DNA of 5,869 bases from Verrucomicrobiota bacterium (GTDB taxonomy: Bacteria; Verrucomicrobiota; Verrucomicrobiia; Limisphaerales; UBA11320). Below, in pieces: positions 1 to 5,869 of the stretch. Where the stretch lies: assembly GCA_016871475.1 (NCBI GenBank), contig VHDG01000272.1:1-5869 (forward strand), in the 5' to 3' direction. Both the position numbers and the translations under genes were made by a program. Each line of letters starts with the position of its first letter. The stretch's first letter is position 1. Under the pieces are notes generated by a model that saw only the letters and a program-made list of their open reading frames with translations, was not told the origin of the DNA and made no database searches.

Positions 1-3000
1 GCATCACTCGGCAAAGGCGTCTGCCCGGGAAGGGTCTGCGCCCTTTGCCGCGCCGTGAAAATGCTCTCAATCATCGGAGCCACCCGGGCGCTGTCGTTGT
101 TCTTGAGCGGGATGACGGTGAGCGTGAGCGACGGGTTCTCCATCTTGGCATCAAGACGTTTGAGCAGATCATCTATGGTCCGGTTGTCCTCCTGGTTCGC
201 TGAGACCAGGAGGCTGTTGCTCCGGGGATCCGGCAGGATGATGGGCTTGGTTCTCTGGACGTCGCTGGAACGTGCCGCATCGTAACGCTGGTCAAAAAGC
301 GAATCGAGCGTCGATGCCATGACGCGCGGGTCGGCATGTGCCAATGGGATCAACCGAATCTGACCACTCAACGCAGGCCCCGCCTTGTCGAGCTGACGCG
401 CAAGGGATTCCACCATCTCAAAGGCATTCCGCGAACCGCTCACGAGCAATGAGTTGCTCCGACTGTCGGAGAGTATCGTCACCTTCAGGGTATCGGCCTC
501 GCCCTGGTTCAAAGATGCCCGTTGGGTTACCCGAGCGTCCATGAGGCGTTGCAAGGTGGGAGCCACTCCCTGCACATCGGCATTCTCAAGTGGAATAACC
601 CGGATGTCCCGCAGCTCGAAGGGAAGCTTCGCATCCAGTTGTTGGAGCAGACCCTCCAGAACCGCAAAGGATTTGCCGTTGCCCGCCACGATCAACGAGC
701 TGGTGCGGACATCGATCGTGATCACGGGCTTGTCCTCGTTCCGAAGATTCGTGGCGCGCGGGCCCGTGTAGAGATCGTTCAGGATGCGCTGGAGCGAGGT
801 GGGATCCGCGTGGGTGAGCGGATAGATGCGCACGGTCTCCAGCCCTGAAGCAGCCGGGATATCGAGCTGATCGATCACATCCCCGATCAAGGGCAGCATG
901 TCAGATCGTGCCGCAACAATGAGAATGTTCGAAAGATCGTCTGCCTGCATCACCAACGCCGCTCGCGCCTTGGAGGTTTCCGTCAATTGCGGCTGCGAGC
1001 CTTCCTTCAGTGTCCGCATCCGGGTGATCTGAGTGCTGAGTCCCTCGGATCCAGGAACTGCGGGGCCCTCGGCAAATACAGCCTGCAGGGCCGGCAGTAT
1101 CCGCGTGGCCGAGGCATGCTTCATGCGGAACAACCGCACCTCGGTGATGAAGCGATCGATCTGTTGATCCATGTCGCTGATCACCTTGAGCGCCAGCTCG
1201 ATCGACTCCTTCTGACCACTGAGGATGAGCGAGTTCGAGCGAGTGTCGGATGCGACAGTCAGAGGATTAACAAGGGCCTTGCCTGGATTACCCTCAGGTT
1301 GAGCCCCAAGTCCGCCAGGCCCGGACGCCAGGGTTCGTCCCTGGGTGAAGATGGTTGAGAGAGTCTGGGACACAGCGGAGGCATCTGCATGCTTGAGCGG
1401 AACGATGCGCACCTCCACTCCTTCAATGATGGCTGGGTTATCAAGCACCCCCGCCACGGCAGCCAGTGCCTTCAGATTGTCGGGAGTGGATGTCAGGATC
1501 AGTCGGTTCCCAGAACCTCCTTCGGCAGCAACCTTGATGGGCTTTGAGAGATCCAACGAAACCACCTCACCCGAGGCACCCACGACCTTGAGGCGTCGCA
1601 CCTGCTCCTGAAGCTCACGGGCTTCCGGTCCCCACTCACCAGCCGTGCCGGGTCGAAGCATGGCCTGCAGTGAAGCAGCCAATTGCAGTGCATTTGCCTT
1701 GCGAACAGGAATCACAAGCACCTCAGCCTCCGCATAGTTCGATGGCCCATCCAGTGCCGAAACCATTCGCTCGAGCTGGCTGATGATGTTGCTTCGGGCC
1801 ATCACCAATAGGCTCCCAGACCGGGCATCTGCGGTGATGGTCATAGGTTCGCCCGGCTTGGTCAGGTTCAGCTGGGTCACCATCTGTTGAACCAGCGGCT
1901 GAACGCGCTCCGGCGGAGCGTTGGTCAGCCGGATCATCCTGAACTCAGCAAACGAATCCAACCCGCCCGCATCCAACTGCTTGATCACCGATTCCACCAA
2001 GGCGAAGTCGGTCGGCCGTGCTCGGACGATCAAGCTGCGGGTTCGAGGATCCGCCACCACCGTGATGTAGGGCTGACGTCGCTCCGTCCGAGCTCCGCGG
2101 CCGCTTGAATCCTCGACCACCACCGGTTCCTCCTTCAGCAGCTCGCTCAGAGCCCGGGCTGCTACGATGGGATCTGCTTCCCTCAAGGCAAAAAGTCTGA
2201 ACTCGGCCTCGTTGCCATAAAAGTTGAAGGAGAGATCGCTGATGATTCGATCCAGTCGATCCAGCTCGCTGGCTGGCCCGGAAAGCACCAAAGCGTTGGC
2301 GATCTTGTCCACCGCGATCACCACTTCGGGCGGAGTGTTCGTAGCCTGTGATGTGGTCGGAGGAGGAGGAGGCCCAATCAGGTCCAAGGCGGAAGGGAGA
2401 ACCGGCAGCGCGGGACCGTCGGTTTTTGGCGGATCCACCTTCTCCAGAACCTTCACAGCACCCCCTGACATCTGCGGGTAGATGTTCTGGAGCATCGAGG
2501 CCATCTGCTGGGCAGACACACGCTCAAGCGGCCGCAGACGAACCTGCTGGTTGGAATCCTTGGAGAAGTCATCAAGCCGGCTGATCAGATCCTGGACCTG
2601 AGCCATGTCGCCGCGTCGCGCAATGATCGTGATCGAATTGTTCTGACCGTCCGCCTCGACCAGGGGACGCTCCTTTTCGTCGCGCGAGCTGAAAACCGAT
2701 TCGATTTTCAAAGCCACATCAAATGCCTTGGCTTTTCGCAACCAGACGAATTGCACATCCCGGTCTGCGCGTTCGGGTGCTTTATCGAGGGTGGGAAGAA
2801 GCTTCTCCAACAACCGGAAGTGAGCCGGGGTTCCAGAGACGATCAGGCTGTTCGACCGCTCGTCCACGCTCAGACTTGGCATGGGCACGCGGGCTGAATC
2901 GGACTGCCGTCGCTGAAGGGTCACATTGCGCAAAAGCTGGTTGAGAACCCCCTGGACCTCACGAGGGCTTCCGTTCTCAAGCTTGTAAATGCGGACTTCG

Positions 3001-5869
3001 ACCTCCGTCCCCTCGCTCTCGGTATCGAGCTCCTGGATCAGCTTGAGAACATCCGGAACCGCGTCTGAAGGACCGTTGATCAACAAACTGTTGGCACCTG
3101 CGACAGCCGTAACGTTGACCTTCTGGATCCGGCCCGCTGGATTGCGACTGGCAATCGACTTGTTGACCGCCTCAGCCAACTCCTCCGCCTTGCCCTTCTT
3201 CAGATGCACGGCCTGAATCGCCGTCTTGGAACCTGCTTCCGACTTGTCCAGCGTTCGAACCAGTTCTTCAACGCGGGACAGGGTGGTCCCTGCTGCATCA
3301 ATGACAAGGGTTTGATCATCTCCACCGGGGGTGATGAGAAGCCGTTCACCTTCCTCGGTCGAAGCGGTCTGTCGGGAATAAATCTGTGTCACCAACGCTG
3401 CGACAGCAGCGGCCGAATTGCGCTCCAGGAGCAATACTCGAAGCTGGCGTCCGGCTCCCTCACCGGCCTCCTGAAGTTTTGAAACAATCTCATCAATGAG
3501 CTTCAGCTGGGAATCATTGCCCGTGATCAGAAGGCGATTGCTCGCATCATCACCCAGGATCAAAGGCTCAGCGCCCGCCTTGGGACGCCCCTTGGTTTGA
3601 TCCTCAAACAGTCGCTTCACACGGCCTGAGACAGCGCTGGCGGTTCCTGACTTCAACGGGATGATGCGCATCGTGCGCTGCTCCTTGGCGGCGATTCCAT
3701 CCATCTGCTCGATGACCACCGCAGCCGATTGAATATCCTTCGGCTCACCCGCCACGATGACGAGATTGTTGATCGGATCAGCCCCGACGCTCACCCGGGG
3801 CACACGGACACCATAAGGAGTCAAAGTTACCAGGGCGGCAGACAGCACACTCGACACCTGTTCTGCTTCCGCGTTCGTCAATGTAAAAACTCTGGTGCCA
3901 CCGGTCTTCGCGCTGGCTTTGTCGAGTTTCATGATGATCGACTCCACCTGAGTCAGCTCATTGCTCGATCCGGATACGATGAGACGATTCGATGCCGCGT
4001 CGGGCAGGACATTGGCGCGTTCAGCCATCGGGGCCGGACGGGACTTGAGCTGTTCCTGATAGAGCGATCGAACGGTCGTCGCCAACTCGGCCGCCGACGA
4101 AGACTCAAGCTCGTAAACCCGGGTGTCGCGTGCCACGTCGTTGGTGGAGGATGTGGAGATCTGGGACAGCAGCTGTTCGATCTCTCGAAGATGACTCGCC
4201 CTCCCCGTCACAATCAGCTTCCCACTCTTTGCATCCGCGATAAACGTGGCGTCCGCCGGGTCTCCCGCCTCCTTGGTCTTCCATCGATCCTGATAAAGCT
4301 GTTGGACAAGAGATTGAACCCTCTGAATCTCTTCGGCTGAACCAATTTCAAGCAGCTTCGTCTCCCGGGGCTGCTGGGACACCGCGGTGGTCTGAAGCTC
4401 CCCGGCGATTTTATCGAGCAGGGTCAACTGGGCATCGGTGCCTCCCAGAATCAGCTGATTGCTGGCAGAATCCTCGAGGATCATCGGCTCGACGTTACCC
4501 AGCTCCGGCAGGGTCCGGGCCTGGTCGAGATAGACCTGGCGAATCTTGGTCAAAAGCTCGGCGGCACGTCCCGCCTTCACAGCCATGACACGCATCCGCC
4601 TCTCGGGCTGCGTACCCAGCGAAGAATCTAATTGTTCGATGATTACGGAAGCAGACTGCAATTCCTTCGGATCACCCGTCGCGATCAACGTTCGTGTCTT
4701 GGAGTCCACGACGACTGACACCCGCTTCTGAGGCCGTCCATAGGCGTCGTAACGCACCAGTGCACTGCCCAGAATCTCCACGATCTTGTCGGGGTCAGCC
4801 GCCTTCAGCTTGAATACACGCGTGGTTGCACTCTGCGCACTTACCTTGTCGAGCTTGCGAATGATCTCCTCAACCACGGCCAGTTCGTTGGTGGAACCCG
4901 TGATGATGAGACGGTTCGAGCCGCTGTCAGGCAGGATGATGGTCTCGGAGGCTCCCGATCCAGGCCTGTTCTTGCTCTGCTCAAGGTAAAGCGTCCGAAC
5001 TGTTGTGGAGAGTTCCGCAGCGCTCGCTGTCGTGAGATCGAAAATCCGGGTATCCCGCTCCAGCGTCGCGCTCTGACCAGCTCTGACCTGGCCGAGAATC
5101 GCCTCGATCTCGCTGAGCTGATTGGTCCGTGCCGTAATGATCAAACGAGCGTTGCGCGAATCCGTGAGAAACGCGGCGTCGGCCGGATCGCTGGCATCGC
5201 GGTTCCTCCATCGGTCCTGATAAAGCTGCTGGACCATCGGAAGCACCCGGTTCAGCTCGTCCACCGTACCCATCTCGATCATCCGTGTCTCCCGTGAGGA
5301 TTGCCTCACCTGGGAGACCTGGAGGTCTTCGATGATCTTCTCTGCCAGGGTGAGCTGAGCCTCGGTGCCCGAGAGAATGATCTGGCTGCTTGCCGGCTCA
5401 TCCAGGATCAGCAATTCGCTTGAGGCAAGCTCGGGCTGGGTCTTGACGTGATCTGCGTAGAGCTGCCGGACACGGCTGGTGGTCTCCACCACCCGGCCCT
5501 GCTTGAGGCTCACCACCTTCATCTTGCGATCGGGTTGAGCTCCCAACGAAGTATCCAGCTGTTCAATGATCACCGAGACTCCCTGAAGCTCCTTCGGATC
5601 GCCGGTGACGATCAGGGTCCGGGTCTTCGAATCCACCGACACCGTTGCGCGCCGCTGAGGGCGGCCATAGGCATCGTATCGCACCAGGCTCGCCGTCAGA
5701 ATCTCGGCAACCTTCTCGGGTTCAGCCGACTTGAGTTTGAACACGCGGGCGGTGGAGCTCTGCGCACTGACCTTGTCCAACTTCTTCACCAGCTCCTCCA
5801 CAATGTCCAACTCGGGCTTGTCCGCCACCACGATCAACCGGTTCCCGCCAGCATCGGGAAGGATGGTGG
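1..5869 (-). CDS. Giant multi-repeat secretin N-domain protein (internal fragment, both ends outside window)
   Basis: One minus-strand frame (codons on + strand 3-5 through 5865-5867) is open across the whole window: 1955 codons, no stop, no frameshift. Neither the start nor the stop is visible. The translation is a chain of Secretin_N / N1-like domains: 23 complete units and a half unit at each edge. Hydrophobic anchors such as SNRLIITG, SNSLIVSG and SNSLLVSG recur on average about every 80 residues, 24 times in all. Each is followed by a helix usually ending in L-D, then a strand like TRVFKLK or IRLIPLAHAD. I found no cysteine in the 1955 residues and only four tryptophans (220, 529, 1042, 1412), which fits an exported envelope protein. 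Known relatives (GspD, PilQ, InvG) use one to a few such domains to build periplasmic rings below an outer-membrane channel. The role here is inferred: an envelope-spanning or secretin-like structural protein. The C-terminal pore domain, signal peptide and any N0 domain are not in the window. Codons favour G or C at third positions throughout, as expected of a real gene. Confidence 0.93.
3..131 (-). other. Secretin N-type domain U24, first half only (cut by window edge)
   Basis: Residues 1913-1955 begin SLTLTVIPLKNNDSARVAPM and continue through the first helix (IESIFTARQ) into a Gln/Pro-rich loop that runs off the window. The pattern equals the first half of U22 and U23, so an anchor strand and closing helix are expected just beyond position 1. 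This shows that the repeat series continues past the window. Confidence 0.82.
150..842 (-). other. Canonical secretin N-type domains U21, U22 and U23
   Basis: These are the most family-typical units in the window. U21 (842-633) begins VRIYPLTHADPTSL, has the strand VITIDVRTSSLIVAG and ends LLQQLD. U22 (617-387) begins IRVIPLENADVQGVAPTL, has the strand VTILSDSRSNSLLVSG and ends ARQLD. U23 (368-150) begins IRLIPLAHADPRVMASTL, has the strand PIILPDPRSNSLLVSA and ends LLKRLD. Lengths are 70-77 residues. The near-identical anchors of U22 and U23 point to a local duplication or to strong conservation. Linkers between units are short (about 5-7 residues), which fits a compact stack or chain of rigid domains. 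Confidence 0.87.
861..1421 (-). other. Secretin N-type domains U19 and U20, with Gly/Pro-rich loops
   Basis: U19 (1421-1167) begins VEVRIVPLKHADASAVSQTL. It has a Gly/Pro loop, GPGGLGAQPEGNPGKA (1322-1275), then the anchor TRSNSLILSG, and ends KVISDMD. U20 (1148-861) begins EVRLFRMKHASATRILPALQ. It has a loop of about 36 residues (1070-963) rich in Gly, Ser, Thr and Gln, then the anchor LSNILIVAA, and ends DVIDQLD. The H-A-D or H-A-S after the first strand matches what I recall of the usual Secretin_N pattern better than the FKLK-type units nearer the N-terminal side do. Long flexible loops at this point are common in secretin N domains. Confidence 0.82.
1440..1730 (-). other. Atypical secretin N-type domain U18 with a charged helical insertion
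   Basis: Begins AEAEVLVIPVRKANALQLAA and ends in the anchor NRLILTS with a helix closing on VAGVLD, so both halves of the fold are recognisable. Between them are about 45 extra residues (1655-1518). These hold a Gly/Trp/Pro turn (RPGTAGEWGPE), a charged predicted helix (ARELQEQVRRLKVV) and a short strand-like stretch (VVSLDLSKPIKVAAEGG). The unit is about 97 residues long against roughly 67-70 for the regular units. The insertion resembles nothing else in the window. It could be a small inserted subdomain or a degenerate loop. Confidence 0.65.
1749..2207 (-). other. Secretin N-type domains U16 and U17
   Basis: U16 (2207-1971) begins AEFRLFALREADPIVAARAL. Its loop is acidic then arginine-rich (VVVEDSSGRGARTERRQ), followed by the strand YITVVADPRTRSLIVRA and a helix ending SVIKQLD. 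U17 (1952-1749) begins AEFRMIRLTNAPPERV, has the strand MTITADARSGSLLVMA and ends MVSALD. Both start with the same AEFR strand and both have an alanine where the anchor glycine usually sits, which suggests the two are a pair derived from one ancestor, although the similarity is short. Confidence 0.8.
2229..2546 (-). other. Secretin N-type domain U15 with a proline-rich insertion
   Basis: This unit of about 106 residues is the longest in the window. Its first half, VRLRPLERVSAQQMASMLQ, and its second half, VVIAVDKIANALVLSG followed by a helix ending IISDLS, match the family pattern. Between them, where most units have a loop of 10-25 residues, there is a long low-complexity stretch rich in proline. 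The insertion sits exactly at the usual loop site, so the fold itself can remain intact with the loop projecting from the surface. Confidence 0.78.
2325..2435 (-). other. Proline-rich low-complexity linker inside U15, encoded partly by a GGA/TCC run
   Basis: Residues 1145-1181 include DPPKTDGPALPVLPSA, then five consecutive prolines (codons at 2358-2372), then TTSQATNTPPE. On the + strand the five-proline run appears as GGAGGAGGAGGAGG (2359-2372), a short triplet repeat that can change length by slippage without breaking frame. Proline-rich, Thr/Ser-containing stretches are typically extended and disordered. The likely role is a spacer or exposed loop; this is inference. Confidence 0.75.
2571..3227 (-). 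other. Secretin N-type domains U12, U13 and U14
   Basis: Three diverged units of the same chain. U12 (3227-3024) begins IQAVHLKKGKAEELAEAV, has the anchor ANSLLING and ends KLIQELD; it may be the fourth member of decayed copy C. U13 (3002-2784) begins VEVRIYKLENG, has a longer basic loop, the textbook anchor ERSNSLIVSG and ends LLPTLD. U14 (2762-2571) begins VQFVWLRKAKAFDVA, has the weak anchor NNSITIIA and ends DLISRLD; it holds one of only four tryptophans in the segment. The strand-helix-strand-strand-helix order expected of N1-like domains can be followed in each. Identity to the super-repeat is limited to the hydrophobic pattern. Confidence 0.8.
3246..4013 (-). repeat. Decayed third copy of the super-repeat, copy C (residues 619-874)
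   Basis: Starts in perfect register: VLPDAASNRLIVSG lies exactly 309 residues after the matching anchor of copy B. It then drifts, with offsets near 308 at U9 (3896-3699, anchor NNLVIVAG), 307 at U10 (3677-3471, anchor SNRLLITG) and about 303 at U11 (3446-3246). U9 keeps the first-strand TRVF, the LVTLTPYGVRVPRVSV counterpart of the RYDAYGRPQ loop, and the helix ending VVIEQMD that matches VIIEQLD. U10 keeps a first strand and a helix ending in SKLQ. U11 is the weakest: its second half has a glycine and acidic stretch, PGGDDQTLVIDAAG, where the others have SNxLIVxG. Similarity to A and B is clear for U9, moderate for U10 and marginal for U11, so the end of the copy is uncertain. Confidence 0.7.
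4014..4940 (-). repeat. Four-domain super-repeat, copy B (residues 310-618)
   Basis: Second copy, the same length as copy A and with no net insertion or deletion. It completes U4 (5051-4848, anchor SNRLIITG) and holds U5 (4823-4626), U6 (4598-4392), U7 (4367-4158) and the start of U8 (4124-3921). Runs shared with copy A include KLDKVSAQS, VRYDAYGRPQ, DSKTRTLI, TGDPKELQ, VIIEQLD, AQLTL, QQLYQDRW and DPADA. The YDAYGRPQ run is encoded with three synonymous differences in eight codons between the copies. The duplication is therefore old and the protein sequence appears to be kept by selection. Each of the four domains resembles its partner 309 residues away more than its immediate neighbours, so the duplicated block was the set of four, not a single domain. 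Confidence 0.88.
4941..5867 (-). repeat. Four-domain super-repeat, copy A (residues 1-309)
   Basis: First visible copy of a 927-bp, 309-codon higher-order repeat, cut at its start by the window edge. It holds the end of U0 (5867-5775, anchor GGNRLIVVA), U1 (5747-5553), U2 (5528-5319), U3 (5291-5085) and the start of U4 (5051-4848). U1 carries the loop ALV-RYDAYGRPQ equivalent, SLVRYDAYGRPQ, and the anchor KTRTLIVTG. U2 has the anchor SSQIILSG. U3 has the loop QQLYQDRW followed by DPADA and the anchor NARLIITA. All four anchors align with copy B at a constant offset of exactly 309 residues. By hand count about 80 of the first 115 residues (roughly 70%) are identical to copy B. Each unit is read as an N1-like fold; domain edges are approximate. 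Confidence 0.88.

Noticed and set aside
1259..1444. Short minus-strand open frames in other phases (also 1499-1693 and 4981-5211)
   Set aside because: They overlap the giant gene in a different phase and lack the repeat pattern. They are by-products of high-GC coding sequence.
2359..2372. GGAGGAGGAGGAGG on the plus strand, resembling a strong ribosome binding site
   Set aside because: No suitably spaced start codon follows and no credible plus-strand gene is present. The run is the reverse complement of five proline codons.
3729..4340. A plus-strand open frame of 203 codons starting with ATG
   Set aside because: It lies antisense to units U7-U9 of the giant gene. Its translation is rich in Arg, His and Gly with no recognisable domain, while the minus strand codes for clear repeats over the same bases. 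The same holds for the other shorter plus-strand frames across the window (for example 55-285, 454-771, 522-848, 987-1358, 2224-2481 and 3204-3482).
5041..5291. Internal methionine codons as possible start sites of smaller proteins
   Set aside because: They fall inside domain strands or helices (for example in U3), and I saw no Shine-Dalgarno-like stretch or break in the coding pattern that would support an internal start.
4014..5867. The 927-bp tandem similarity as an insertion sequence or an assembly duplication
   Set aside because: There is no transposase, inverted terminal repeat or target duplication. The DNA copies differ at many synonymous sites while the protein is kept, so this is an old in-gene duplication.
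3..5867. KH-type RNA-binding repeats
   Set aside because: N1 domains share a KH-like fold, but no G-x-x-G loop recurs at the expected place, and the SNxLIVxG ... LD pattern is that of secretin N domains.
1..5869. Pseudogene or frameshifted gene
   Set aside because: The frame is open through all 1955 codons and the repeat pattern stays in the same phase from edge to edge. The absence of a visible start and stop comes from the window edges.

Overview
The whole window lies inside one giant protein-coding gene on the minus strand. The frame whose codons fall on + strand positions 3-5, 6-8, and so on up to 5865-5867 has no stop codon from one edge to the other, giving 1955 codons. Both the true start (beyond position 5869) and the true end (before position 1) are outside the window. 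I translated this frame by hand. Residue numbers below are window residues, with residue 1 at 5867-5865 and residue 1955 at 5-3. I see no RNA gene, mobile element, CRISPR array, promoter, terminator or second gene.

The product is a long chain of secretin N-type (N1-like, Secretin_N / ring-building) domains. Each unit of about 65-100 residues begins with a strand of the type R-V-[FIY]-x-L-x-x-A, continues through a helix, and has a variable loop. It then reaches a strongly hydrophobic anchor of the type S-N-x-L-[IL]-[VI]-x-G and ends in a helix that usually closes on L-D. I count 23 complete units (U1-U23), plus a half unit at each edge (U0 and U24).

Layout in protein order, from high to low coordinates: (1) 5867-3246 is a higher-order repeat of four domains, 309 codons (927 bp) long, in two well-kept copies and one decayed third copy. 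(2) 3227-1440 holds more diverged units, including one with a proline-rich insertion and one with a long charged insertion. (3) 1421-3 holds more canonical units marked by P-L-x-H-A-D in the first strand and S-N-S-L-[IL]-[VL]-S in the anchor, with Gly/Pro-rich loops in two of them.

In known secretins (type II and III secretion, type IV pili, filamentous phage) one to a few such domains form periplasmic rings below an outer-membrane pore. Here at least 24 are strung together, and no pore domain is seen in the window. Very large proteins with many secretin N domains are, to my knowledge, known from the Planctomycetota/Verrucomicrobiota (PVC) group. With GC near 60% in the stretch I counted and strong G/C preference at third codon positions, I suggest a PVC-type Gram-negative bacterium, with low to moderate confidence. 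Function beyond an envelope structural or secretin-like role cannot be read from this window.
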